This document shows positions 25,872 to 36,700 of a DNA stretch of 50,966 bases, piece by piece. How positions within the stretch are numbered: position 1 is the stretch's first letter; every line of letters begins with the position of its first letter. Under the pieces are notes generated by a model that saw only the letters and a program-made list of their open reading frames with translations, did no database searches and was not told the origin of the DNA. Position numbers and translations under genes: made by a program. The stretch comes from Candidatus Woesearchaeota archaeon. GTDB lineage: Archaea > Nanobdellota > Nanobdellia > Woesearchaeales > JABMPP01. The stretch lies in the NCBI GenBank assembly GCA_018303405.1, contig JAGVYD010000018.1, positions 14,163 to 65,128 of the forward strand, given 5' to 3'.

Positions 25872-27575
25872 CTACTTGTTCTGGCCAGGCCCGTCATTCT
25901 TCTTTTTCCTCCGTTTCCAGAGGATAAGGAGGATGAGCAGGATTATTATTACTATTAATGTGTAGAATAGATAATCGGCTTTGGAAAGTATGAGGTCAAA
26001 TGTTCCTTCAATTGTATTGACGAGGCTGTTCTCGCGCTCGCCATAGTATACCCTTATCCTTACCTCGCTGTTTTCCTCGACATCTTCACCAATAAGAGGT
26101 GGGTCTGCCTTGATTTTCAATTGCTTTTTATCGCCCGGCTCAATGGATTCAATGCTGTCAAATCCGAAAATGTAGAAGTCTCCGGCCACGTCCACATCCA
26201 GCAGTTCTGCGTCAATGTAGCATGTGACATCCCCCGCATTCTCAACATCAACATAGAAAGTGTTTCGGCGCAGGTTGAAACTTAGCCCGCCTATGCTTAT
26301 CTGGCAGTTGTCAAGTATTCGAACTGACTCTATTGTTCCGATATCCTGGTCAATGACTTTTTCCAGGCTGTTTTCAGATTCCCCGTAGATTATATATGCC
26401 TGGCCGCTCAGTGCTCCCTCGGGCAAATTTTCAATGTCATAAGTGATGGTCTTGAGCTCGTTGCCATCTATGAAAATAGGTGTTTCGTCTCCCACAGTTA
26501 TCCTGGTATCATCGCTGGATATGATTGTGTACGTGCCCATGAAGTAGATTCCCTGCTCAGCGGTGTTCCTGAGCGTGACTTCAAGCTTATTGGTTGCGCG
26601 ATTGTACTTTATTGATTCAAGGGCCAGGTTTATGTTATAGACAGGGAGATAGAACATGTCCAGGGCTTCAACCTGTGAAATTGACCCTTGCGGCTGCCTG
26701 GCACCCTGGGCGAATTTGACGAATACGCTTATGCCAATTTGCCGCCTGATGAATGTGGCCGTCCCCACCAGCTCATTCCCAATGAGGATGCCAATCTGGA
26801 TATCGCTTCCGCGGACATAGTCTGCAATTATTGCAGGCACATTATTTGTGCCGATAAAGACAACAGGCTCTGTGCCCGACATTATTTCCCGCTCAATAAA
26901 TTCTCCATTTGTGAGGATGGCCTGCTTTGCATGGTTGATGTCCTGGTATTTTTTCAGGATTTCAATGTTGTTGGCAAACCTGTCGCCTCCTTTGTTGATA
27001 ATCTCGGGATTGTAGGGCGCAAGGGCATCCCTGACTTCCCTGTCAACCAGGCCGTATATCAGGATTTTCTGGGCGTCCTGCTCCTCCAGGAATGAGACAA
27101 TGTCATCAATGTTTCTCTGGTCCGCGAAAAGGACAAACGATCTTGTTGATGCCGCATATGGCGCAACAGCAATTGCATTGTATCCGTACGAATCATCCAC
27201 TATTACATAATCCTCCACATCGGCCCTTTCTGCCATGTCAAGGTTGATATTGCCTGGCTTGAATTCCTGCACTTCGTAGCCCCTTCCCGACAGGAAGTTT
27301 TGATAGCCAAGCACAAATGGGTTTTTTGATGATGAAAAAACCCAGAGCGGCTCTGTGATAGGGATTTGCCCGGTAATAATGCTGGCGTGCTTGTCGCTCA
27401 CCAGGAAATTGGTGTTGATTTTTTGGAGCGAGCCATAAAGCATTACTGAGTAGACATCCTGCCAGTCCTGGGAATTGACAAGTATCCTGGTTGGCTCATT
27501 GACCTGGGCAATAGACATGGAAAGTACCAGAAGCAGGATTACGGGATAAAAAAATAGTTTTGTAAGATGCCTCAT
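25872..27575 (-). CDS. Membrane-anchored surface protein with a cell-wall-binding-repeat-2-like region
   Basis: 567 residues. A signal peptide (~1-23, LTKLFFYPVILLLVLSMSIAQ) is followed by an alpha/beta region. It contains GGDRFANNIEILKKY (~195-210) and alternating strands ending in PVVFIGTNNVPAIIADYV, a layout reminiscent of putative cell-wall-binding repeat 2 (PF04122). Beta domains with YGESENSLEKV and YGERENSLVNT (two copies of one module) follow. A C-terminal helix (~530-555) and a basic tail (WKRRKKKND) anchor it. A GAGGAG Shine-Dalgarno precedes the ATG. The cell-wall-binding call is by resemblance only; archaea of this kind lack peptidoglycan, so the ligand would be an S-layer glycan or similar. 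It is a single-gene unit with its own promoter. Confidence 0.83.
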   Translation of the reverse strand: MRHLTKLFFYPVILLLVLSMSIAQVNEPTRILVNSQDWQDVYSVMLYGSLQKINTNFLVSDKHASIITGQIPITEPLWVFSSSKNPFVLGYQNFLSGRGYEVQEFKPGNINLDMAERADVEDYVIVDDSYGYNAIAVAPYAASTRSFVLFADQRNIDDIVSFLEEQDAQKILIYGLVDREVRDALAPYNPEIINKGGDRFANNIEILKKYQDINHAKQAILTNGEFIEREIMSGTEPVVFIGTNNVPAIIADYVRGSDIQIGILIGNELVGTATFIRRQIGISVFVKFAQGARQPQGSISQVEALDMFYLPVYNINLALESIKYNRATNKLEVTLRNTAEQGIYFMGTYTIISSDDTRITVGDETPIFIDGNELKTITYDIENLPEGALSGQAYIIYGESENSLEKVIDQDIGTIESVRILDNCQISIGGLSFNLRRNTFYVDVENAGDVTCYIDAELLDVDVAGDFYIFGFDSIESIEPGDKKQLKIKADPPLIGEDVEENSEVRIRVYYGERENSLVNTIEGTFDLILSKADYLFYTLIVIIILLILLILWKRRKKKNDGPGQNK

Positions 27576-27695
27576 GATAGTATGCTCCTCGTTGCCGCAA
27601 ACATTTGCATTCCGATAAAACTGGACAATATAGGTGAATCAGATATAAAACCAAATGGTTCCGAATTCTGCCCCTTTTTTCCATTTTTGCATAGC

Positions 27696-27715
27696 ACTAA
27701 TCATTATATAAACTT
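27696..27715 (-). promoter_or_regulatory. Promoter of the 567-residue protein gene with an adjacent ACTAAT half-site
   Basis: Minus strand GAAAAGTTTATATAATGATT: TATA over 27703-27712, with ATTAGT (27696-27701 reversed) immediately downstream. Expected start ~27682, leader ~107 nt. The gap 27576-27813 otherwise shows no gene. Confidence 0.55.
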
Positions 27716-27813
27716 TTCTATGGATGATACTGCTGATGCTGTTGCGTATAATGCCCCTGATAGTGCTGCAGAAAATCGCATTATGGCATTATGCTCTGCC
27801 ATAGGTTTGCCGT

Positions 27814-30132
27814 TTACCTTGTAGAGATCTTTTGCCTCAGCTCCATGATTATGCCATATGCAACGCTGCGTGTTTGGGGGTCCATGCCAGCATAAGCTTC
27901 ACGGATTTGGTCGTAAAGGCTCTTGACCAGGAGATAATCCCCATTCTCAAATGCAATGGTGCATTCCCGTATTTTGATGTCCAGCTGGACTATTTTATCT
28001 TCAGCCTTAGCCATCTGCCTCGCCGCGCCTGTTTCCGCAATCTCCTTCCTTAATTCTTCCTGTGCTTTTCTCACAGTCACTTTTGCCCTGGCAGTCACAG
28101 CCTCTGCGGTGTCAACTTCCACGCCCACCTGGCGCAGCAGCTTCTCAACCTTGGCCTTTATTTGGCTTGAAACCCTGATTTTTGATAATTCGCGGTGTAT
28201 TAATTTGACTTTTTTCACTGCCTTTTGCTCTTCTGCCTGCTGTTCCTTCAGGCTTTCCCAAATCCTGTTGAGGTTTTCCTTCATTCTCTGCTCATCTGAA
28301 AGCATCCTTTCCAGCTTCTTTTCCTTTTGCCTTATCTGGTCATCAATCTCCTTTTCCACCTTTAGGCTTTCGCTCTGCAGGGATGTGGCCTCTTTCCTTG
28401 TTTTTTCGAACTGCAGTTCCCTCTCCCTGAGGTCTTTTGTTTTCTGCGCAACTTCCTCTTTTTCCTTTGCCACGCTTTCCTCCCTGGCTTCGAGCTCTTT
28501 TTCCCAATTGATCAGTTTTCTTTCCCGTGTATCAGAAATCTTCCTTGTATCCCTTATCAGTTTCTCCAGGTCAGCAAGCTCCTTCTTGGCCTTTTCAGCT
28601 GCCTGCATTTTCTGGCCCATGACTATTTCTGCATTCTCAACTTCCTTTCGTGATTTTTCCATTTGCAGCTGCAGCCTGGACTGCTCCTGCGCAAGCCTGG
28701 TAAGCCTGGCCTGGTATTCCCTTGCATCTGCATCCATTTTATTGAGCAGTATTCCGGATTCCCTTGACAGTTTCTCCTCCTTTCCCTCCGCTTCCCGGAT
28801 TTTGGCCTGCTTCTGCTTTATTTTCTCCAGGACAGACTGGTGCTCTGCTTCAGCTGACTCAAGGAGTTTCCTTGCGGTGATGATCTGGGAATCCATGGTC
28901 GCAAGCTGCCTCTGCCGGGCGTCAATGGCCTCAGAGATTTCCCTGAGCTTTGCCGACGCGCGCTCCGCCTTCTCTTCCAGTATTTTCTCCTTTTCGCCAT
29001 GCCCGCTTTCCAGCTGCGACAATGATATTTTTTGCTGCTCAATCTCCTGGATTTTTTCATTGAGCTTCCCGATTTTCCTGTCTGTCTCCTCTTCGCGCTT
29101 AGCAGCAGCCATCACTCTTGACTGCGCCTGCTTTTCAAGGTCAGCCAGCCTCGCCTCGGCGCCCATGAGCTCAGAATTCTTTTTGGCAATCCTTCTTTCA
29201 ACCGCCACCATCTCCCTGATTTTTTCAGCGGCATCTCTCTTTGCCTTCTCCGCTGTTGCTATTCCATTCTCAAGCTCCTGTTTCCCTGAAACAATGGCAG
29301 CCTCCTGCCTGCGCATTTCCTTTTCAGCCTCCTCCCGATTTCTCATCATCATGCTGATTTCTGATTTGATGGCCTTGAGTTCATTTTGCGCCTCTGTTTT
29401 CCGCATTTCAATTTTCTCCAGTCTATGCATTGCCTGCGAAACCTTTGTTTCCATTTCGCGCTCCTTTTCCTGGATTTTCAGGTTGAGGCTTTCAGCAATT
29501 TTTTCCTTTGCTGCCAGGTCCTTTATTCTTTCAAAATGCTGTTGCTCCAGGTTCAGGAGTGTTGCCTCCTTTTCCCTGTGGGCGGCCACAATTGTCTTCA
29601 GTTTTTTGTTGACATCATCAAGAAGTTTTTTCTTTCCGCTTATTTCATTCTGCATTTCCCCGAGGGTCCTGGAATTTTGGCTCTGCATGGCCTCGATTTC
29701 CCTTGTTTCCCGCTTCAATTGCATTTTCCTTTGATTCAGCTCATCCTCGCCTTGCCTTAGCGCGCCCCATTTCCCGTCGAGGCTTATGCGCAGTGATTCC
29801 AGTCTTTCTTCCTCCTGGTCAAGCTCCCTTTGCTTTCGCTCTGCGAGTGACATCCTGTTTTCCAGCTCTTTTTCCTTTTGCACCGCGACATCTATGAGCG
29901 ATTTGAAATGGGCTTCAAGCGCATGTGCGACACTTTGTTTCTCACTAAAGGTCGCCCTGAGCTCATCTAATTCATGAAAAGTTTTCAGGGGATTTTCTGA
30001 TGTTTTTTTGCCTGGTTCCTTTTTCACGTTGATTCCTTTGATGCCAATTTTCTTTGTTACATTCCTTATATTCCTGTCAGAAATTTTTTGGCGATTGGCA
30101 ACTGGTCCCGGAACAGAATCAGGCATTGGCAT
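27814..30132 (-). CDS. Long cytosolic coiled-coil protein
   Basis: 772 residues from the first ATG. After a basic N-terminus the protein is almost continuous heptad coiled coil (~60-700) rich in Glu, Lys, Gln and Arg, with no membrane segment and no Walker motifs, so it is not an SMC ATPase. The last ~70 residues (ECTIAFENGDYLLVKSLYDQ region) form a helical-hairpin module similar to the tail of the 864-residue surface protein. I infer a cytoskeletal or scaffold role linked to the envelope. No Shine-Dalgarno precedes ATG 30132. Instead the frame continues upstream for 28 codons to ATC 30216, preceded at ideal spacing by AAGGAGGG, and the added peptide begins (M)SPFGFFKKRK. I think translation starts there, giving 800 residues. 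Confidence 0.88.
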   Translation of the reverse strand: MPMPDSVPGPVANRQKISDRNIRNVTKKIGIKGINVKKEPGKKTSENPLKTFHELDELRATFSEKQSVAHALEAHFKSLIDVAVQKEKELENRMSLAERKQRELDQEEERLESLRISLDGKWGALRQGEDELNQRKMQLKRETREIEAMQSQNSRTLGEMQNEISGKKKLLDDVNKKLKTIVAAHREKEATLLNLEQQHFERIKDLAAKEKIAESLNLKIQEKEREMETKVSQAMHRLEKIEMRKTEAQNELKAIKSEISMMMRNREEAEKEMRRQEAAIVSGKQELENGIATAEKAKRDAAEKIREMVAVERRIAKKNSELMGAEARLADLEKQAQSRVMAAAKREEETDRKIGKLNEKIQEIEQQKISLSQLESGHGEKEKILEEKAERASAKLREISEAIDARQRQLATMDSQIITARKLLESAEAEHQSVLEKIKQKQAKIREAEGKEEKLSRESGILLNKMDADAREYQARLTRLAQEQSRLQLQMEKSRKEVENAEIVMGQKMQAAEKAKKELADLEKLIRDTRKISDTRERKLINWEKELEAREESVAKEKEEVAQKTKDLRERELQFEKTRKEATSLQSESLKVEKEIDDQIRQKEKKLERMLSDEQRMKENLNRIWESLKEQQAEEQKAVKKVKLIHRELSKIRVSSQIKAKVEKLLRQVGVEVDTAEAVTARAKVTVRKAQEELRKEIAETGAARQMAKAEDKIVQLDIKIRECTIAFENGDYLLVKSLYDQIREAYAGMDPQTRSVAYGIIMELRQKISTR

Positions 30133-30230
30133 TTCTTGATTGCCCTGCCTATGAGAATCATCATCTAGTGGTTCCTGTGCTGTCTTCCTCTTTTTGAAAA
30201 AACCAAATGGGGAGATTTAAAACCCTCCTT
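30133..30230 (-). promoter_or_regulatory. Probable true translation start of the coiled-coil gene: AAGGAGGG plus AUC codon
   Basis: Shine-Dalgarno AAGGAGGG occupies 30223-30230 on the minus strand. Six nucleotides later stands ATC (30216-30214), directly after an in-frame TAA. The 28 codons from there to the first ATG contain no ATG, GTG or TTG, yet encode a plausible basic N-terminus. Confidence 0.6.
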
Positions 30231-30347
30231 GATTCCCTTGGCTTGGAGTATAAAGCCGATTAAATGATTCATGCTTCATGATTATGCCCCAATTCCCAAA
30301 AAAAGGCCAAAATATACCCCTTGCCCATTCTAAAAAAGCCCTTTACT

Positions 30348-30367
30348 AGTATAAATAGTTTTGTTGT
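30348..30367 (-). promoter_or_regulatory. TATA promoter of the coiled-coil gene
   Basis: Minus strand CAAAACTATTTATACT, TATA over ~30350-30357, start expected near 30329. The rest of the 323-bp gap up to 30500 is AT-rich with no further gene seen. Confidence 0.5.
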
Positions 30368-30500
30368 GACTTTTAAATGGGAAATTCCTGGAAACACTGG
30401 CTCTTGGCATAATTAAAAATTCGGCAAGAGATGATTACGGCATGAATTTTGGAAACCGTCCAAACAAAAAACACAATTAATATACATTTTTCTATTTTTT

Positions 30501-30519
30501 GCAGAAAAATATATAAATT
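30501..30519 (+). promoter_or_regulatory. Promoter giving a leaderless RHH transcript
   Basis: GCAGAAAAATATATAAATT is a BRE/TATA centred ~26 bp before ATG 30540, so transcription should begin at or within two bases of the start codon. No Shine-Dalgarno is present, as expected for a leaderless mRNA. Confidence 0.6.
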
Positions 30520-30539
30520 AATTATAAATTAATATTAAT

Positions 30540-30686
30540 ATGGTTAAGAAGACAATTACTATGACAATAGACGAAAATGTTCTGAACGATTTTAAATCGT
30601 ATTGCAGGCAAAATGGGATGAAGCTGTCTACCCGTGTTGAGCTGCTGATGCTGGAGAATGTCAAGGCACCAGAAAGGCGGATTTGA
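30540..30686 (+). CDS. 48-residue ribbon-helix-helix-like DNA-binding protein
   Basis: The product starts MVKKTITMTIDENVLNDFKS and ends KAPERRI. The strand KTITMTID, the first helix ENVLNDFKSYCRQNG and the second helix KLSTRVELLMLENV match the CopG/Arc pattern closely (M-K-L-S-x-R-V-E is typical). It is the first gene before the 4552-residue giant (112 bp away), with no obvious promoter between, so it probably heads the transcription unit of the giant, paralleling the RHH pair before the 864-residue protein and the winged-helix gene before the small surface protein. Easily missed because of its length. Confidence 0.82.
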   Translation: MVKKTITMTIDENVLNDFKSYCRQNGMKLSTRVELLMLENVKAPERRI

Positions 30687-30798
30687 AAGTTCGGCATATT
30701 TCACGTTAATTCATGTTCAGTAAGAATGGGAATCATTAGTGCCCTTTAATCTTTTCATTGTCTTTTGAAAAAAGAGGGGCGCAAAGGGCGTAGATGTG

Positions 30799-33700
30799 AT
30801 GAAGAGAAAGTGGATTGGGTTAGTTGGTATACTTTTAATGCTAGCCCTGTATGCCACGGCCATAGGCGGATTTGGCCTAGCAGACAGCGGTATATTAGGC
30901 AGTTCTATAAATACTTTAAACACTATTGATTCCCAAGAAAGCTCTGCAGACTTCATTGGCAGCAAGAATATCTTGACTGCGCCAACGGTGCAGCTGGGAG
31001 CCCCGCTCGCCATTGATTTTGCAAGGCTTTCCGCAGCAAATGCCTCCTGGAAGCATGTCAATTTTTCTTTCCTTGACCTTACCATCAGGCACGGAACGCA
31101 AGTTTACAAATTCTTTGCCAAGGACAATAAGAAAGAGGTGTCCTTTACCCCCAAAACTGAAGGTGTTTATGTTCTTGAAATTCTTGACACAGCCAGCGGG
31201 CTTTCCCATTCGGAGACCTTTTCTGCAGCCATTGACCTGCAACAGGCTAAAAAATCCGCTGGCTCAGCCGCCCAAAAAATCCCGGTGATTCTTACAGACA
31301 AAGACAGCTATGAGCTTGGAGAAACAGTCAAGGTAATAAGCAGCAACATTGAAAAATATGCCATGCTGTCAGGCATGCAGGCCAATAGCTTTGACAAGCT
31401 TGCAATAGAGATTGTTTCTGATGAGGCCACAGTCAGATTTCTTGGAAAGCAGAATTCCACAAGCTTCTACACGCCAAAAAGCATAGGCATCTACGCAGTT
31501 ATTGCGAAGCTTGGGGAGAGAGTTATTGCAAATTCCACATTCTATGTTTCTGTGACCGGCGGCGGCCTGCCTGGCAGCGCCGGGCACGGTATTCTCGACA
31601 TTTATATGCCAAAAACAGAATACAGGATAAATGAGCCTGTCCTTATTGAATTTTCCGTTGCTGTCGGGCAGGATTACGAATTCTACATTGAGTCAGGGGA
31701 GGATAAGTACAGCTTCCTTGGATTGATAAGCAACAAGGTCAGCTTTGTGCCGAAGTCTGCCGGTAATTACACAGCCAGGCTGCTTCGGGCCGGGAAGGAA
31801 GTGGCTGTGAGAAAATTCCAGGTGAGTGCGCAGGAATACCAGGGAGAGGATAGCATTCCTGCAGATATCCCGGCAGGCGACACAGCAGAATCTCAAAATG
31901 TGCCATCTGGCGCCACGACCAGATTGCCGCCATTCTCACCTGGCCAGCCAGTGGAAATACTTTTTGATTTCAGGGACAGGATTGAAAGAAAAAACATACT
32001 TGACAAATTGTTCAGGATTACCTCCATAGAATCAGCAACAGGGTATGTGGAAGGCCAGGAATCCAGCAATGGGCTGGCAGTTGCTTTGGAGCCGGCTGAA
32101 AGAAACAGGTTTGTGATGAAAATAAGCGGGACCGAGAATTTGCCTGATGGGGTTTATGCGGCTGTTGTGGTTGCGGCCTACGGGCAGAGCCAGGCAGTTG
32201 AAAAAATATTTTTTGAGATAAGCGGCCTCACCGATAGCGTCACAGTCGGAAAACAGGAAGTCAAATCTGAACTGCGGCCGGGCGAATTGCCCCTGGCACC
32301 TGCTGAAGAAGAGGATGAAAGCGCCATTGTTGCAAAATTCGTCGCAGCCAAATTCACATCGGAGCACGTCATTAGCACCAATATTGATTTCTCCAAGGAG
32401 CTTGAAGGAAAAAGGTCTGTGCTCAATGACATATTTGCCACATCCGTCATCGATACAATAAACATTTTTGTCAATGAGGACCCCCAGAAGGAATTATTTG
32501 ATGTGCAACTTGACTATCTTGGCAAGGAGAGTTTTGCCCTGAAATTGACAAAGAAACAGGAAGTAAAAAGGGGGCTGTATAAGGTCATCCTTGTTGCCAG
32601 CTCAGGGCAGCAGCAAATCAGGAAGGACCTGATTCTTGACCTTGATTCCAGGACTGAGAATTCCATAAGCCAGCTTGAGGATTACGGCCTCATTGAAACC
32701 AAGACCCGCCTGGACCAGCAGTTGGCCAGTTCCATGAATGGCAATGAGTTCAAGGTTATTGATAAGGATGGCAAGGGAATCAAGTCCAGGGCGCGCCTCA
32801 GGGGCATGAGTGATGGCAAGGCAGATGTTGACGTGCAATTGACCGAGCCAAAAGTCAATTTAATCTCAGTAAGGGGGATGGACACACAAAAATCAGCTTT
32901 CATAAAGTTTGACACAGCTTCAAAGCACATGCCTGCCCCGCCAGGTGAAAAATGGGAAAAGGTCTATGCCATTGACCCGGCAGGCATTGATGCACAGTCA
33001 ATGGCAATATCAGCTATAGCCGAAGGGATGTACCTGTACAAATGCAAAGAATGGGATTTTGCAGCACAGCAGTGCAGTGGGGATTGGGCAAAGATAAAGG
33101 ACCTTGTCATTGGGCAGCCATACATTGTGGATGTTGGGCCAAATGATCCGGCCTTTGCTGAATCAGGATTGATAGCGGTAAACACCAACAAGTCAATTTT
33201 CCTGCCTGGCGAAGCTGCCTTTGTTGCCATTGGGCTGCTGAATAATCAGGGGAATATGGTCTGTGATGCTGATATGGCCCTTTCCATAACAGATCCATCA
33301 GGCCTGGTTACCTCTTTCGATGTCGACAGCGGAGGCATCACAGTTTCCCCCGAATGCAGCTATTACGGCCCAACAAGCCTGCCAGACTATTATGCAACAT
33401 ATAATGTAGGAGGGACTGGCACTTATATAATCAATGTCACTGCAAATTGGACCCAGGATGGCGCGCCAAACAATGCAATCAGGATTTCCAATTTCTCAGT
33501 GCAATCCAGCGTTCCGTTTGACATCTCCAGGATTACCGCGACAAGGATTTTCCCCTATGTTCCATATGATGTGAACATTACGGTTGTTGCAATTCAGGAT
33601 TATTCCGGCCCGGTTTATGAATATGTCCCGGCCAGCTTTGCCATTGAACCCAGCCCCAATTTTGATGTTAACACAGTCAATCAAACCAAGGTGTTGTCAT

Positions 33701-36700
33701 GGATTGCAGATTTTTCAGCAGGAAACAGCTATAAGCTCAGCTACACCTATGATGCTCCGGATATAAGCCCATATTTCTATATGATAGGGCCTTTGGAAAT
33801 CGGAAATTTCTCAGAGGCCAGGCAGTGGGAAATAGCCAGCGACGATAAAGTCCTCCAGTCAGTGGCAATGACTGCGCCTGCGACAAACCAGTCCATTTTG
33901 CTGGGCGCAACTTTTACTATAACCTGCACCCCAACCTGCACTGGATCTGGCGCAAATCCAACAGTGACACATACATACCAGTGGTGCGAAGATATTGACT
34001 GCTCAGGTGGCGCCAACACAATTTCTACCAGTTCAGGGACATCAGATGAATTATCTGTCGCAAACAATCCTGAATCAAATGCCTGCAACCAGGCGGTCAG
34101 CGATACAATAACTGCAAGAAATGTGGGCACTGTCTATATTAGGTGCAGCTCTACTGCAAATGCAGTAACCAAGACAAGCTCACCTACAATAGTTGTGAAT
34201 GTGTCAGGCGACGTCGGGCCGTATCTTTCATCCAGCCAGACTCCCAACCCTGCAAAAAATACAACATCTATTTACCAGAATACTGCAGTGCTTTTTAATG
34301 CAACATGGGAGGATGATTATGGCCTGATAGGCTGGAAATTCTCATGGAACAATTCAGGCTCGTGGGTCAACGTCACTTCCCAAAGCTTCACTGGCCTGAT
34401 TAATGTTTCAAACATAACTTTGACTGTGACAGCTGCCGAAGGGAGCATTATCGGCTGGCTGTTCTATGCGAACGATACGGCAAACCAGACATCTAACAGT
34501 GGCATTTCCACATTCACGGTTGCCTCAACTACTGATACTATTGCACCCTCAATCACCAATTTCAGGATTTCGCCCAATGTCACAGTTTCGGGTGGGATTG
34601 TTTATATCAACGCTACTATAACGGACAACTATGGTGTTAATGGCGCTTATGCTGAAATTCAATTTCCAAATACAAGCAAATTCAACTACTCTATGAGCAA
34701 TTCGGGAAGTTCATATTATTATGCGCATACAACAGATGTCGGCGGGAATTTTTCAGTGATTCTTTATGCAGTTGATGGCAACAGCAACTACAATATCACG
34801 GCCAATGACAGGAAGTATTTCAATGTGACGTCATACATTTTCACCAACACATTTTATTATGCTCCTGGGGAAACAGTGACTGTCAAGGGAATTGGCTTCT
34901 CCTCAAATAACAATGTGACATTGAATATCCTGGACAACACATGGCAGTCTGCATCCGGGTATCCTGATACCACTGTCCAGACCAATAGGACAGGAGGTTT
35001 CACAACGACATGGCAGATTCCAACTTCCTCAACCTCAATAAGAAGCGGGAATTACACGATTAATGCAACAGACAACAAGCTCTCGTGGCTCAGGAACACA
35101 ACAGGCATGGCAGTTGTGCTGAAACCCTATGTCGCAATTGAAAATGATGATGATGGCACTGGGAGTGTCCTTTATGAAGTGAACAACAGCGATGATGTGC
35201 CTGCTGTGGTGAACAGTGCTGGCGGCAGTGAAGATTACCTTGAAATGAACTGGAGCAATGGCTTCAGCGGCCTTTATGTCATAAACAAGGTTGAAGTGCT
35301 AATTCAGCATTATGCCAGTGCTGCGGAGACAATGTACATACAGTGGTGGGATGGCAGTGCATATCAGTCAGTGTGCACAATCGCAACCACGACGACGGAA
35401 CAATTCAGCAACTGCACAATATCGGGCATTGACACCATTGCTGAAGCAAACTCAATAAGCCTGAGATATACGGACAACAACGGCGCAGCTGCAAGGGACA
35501 TGAGTGTTGATTTCATTTACATGCTCATTAATTATTCGCTGGACACGAACACACATGTAATAATACAGAAGCCATCAAGGCCAAAGAATTTCGGGAATTT
35601 CACTGACACAGGCAACAATCATGCGTATTTCGGGGGGGATTCTGCCCGTCCGCCTGTGTCAATTGCATCAGGCCAGGAGTTGACATCTTCGGATTATTCT
35701 ATGCTTATTTCAAGCGACAACCAAAAGTTCAGCAGCATAAATGAGACAGTTGGCTCTGTTGCATACCATGTTTTTAATTTCAGGGTTCCGGAAACCAATG
35801 CAACCCTTTCAGAGTTCAGGGTTGTGTATGAGGGTTTTGCATCCAGGGGAACATCAGCGCAGGAGAGGGCTGTCGGCTACAGCGTATTTTTGTGGAATTA
35901 CACCGCAAGTTCATACTCACTGATACAGAATACAAGCTGGAGCACTCTTGGCACAGATGTTGTGTTCAATAGGTCTTTTGCCAATCCAACGTATTTCATA
36001 AATGCAACAGGGGATGTCAGCCTTCTTGTTGAGGCGATGAACGCAACGGGCGCCGGTGTCGGCGAGGGCCGGAGCAATCTCACAACAGACTATGTTGCGC
36101 TTGAGCTTACACTGCATCCGCTGCTGAGCGGCATCCAGATTATCAATTTCACTGCCACAGATGGGGATACAATTTCAGCCTGCAATTACAGATACAGGAA
36201 TGGGACAGACACACTTGGCCACATCTTCATGAACAACACAGTCGGATACGACTGGATAAATTACAGTGACACAAATGATTATGGTGATGGCTTTTACAAT
36301 ATTGATGCGAATTGCACTGACAGCCTTGGGAATTACAATGCAAGCGAGACAATTTATGCGCTGATTGACAACACAAACCCAACTGTCACATTGAATTCGC
36401 CGGTTAACCTAGCCAACTACACAACTTCATCAGTTACGCTCTCCTGGACTGCAAGCGATGACCAGCCGGGCAACCTGAAGTGCGACATATTGATTAATGG
36501 CGCCAAAAATACCAGCCATCCAATTGTCTCAAGGAATGGAGTTGCTCAGGAGTATTCCCTTTCAGGGCTCAATGATGGATGGTACATATGGAATGTAAAT
36601 TGCTCTGACCTTATCGGAAATTATGATGCTGCCACAGAGCGAAATTTCAGCGTTGACACGTCCCGCCCGACGGTCCAGCTAAACTGGCCTGACATTGATT

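Noticed and set aside
27956-29734. A 592-codon open frame on the plus strand, rich in Ser, Leu and Phe
   Set aside because: It is antisense to the Glu/Lys-rich coiled-coil gene; GAG/AAG codons read backwards give CTC/CTT and leave few stops. It has no domain pattern.
30522-30704. Minus-strand open frame opposite the small RHH gene
   Set aside because: The plus strand encodes a clear RHH pattern with a TATA at leaderless distance; the minus frame has neither.
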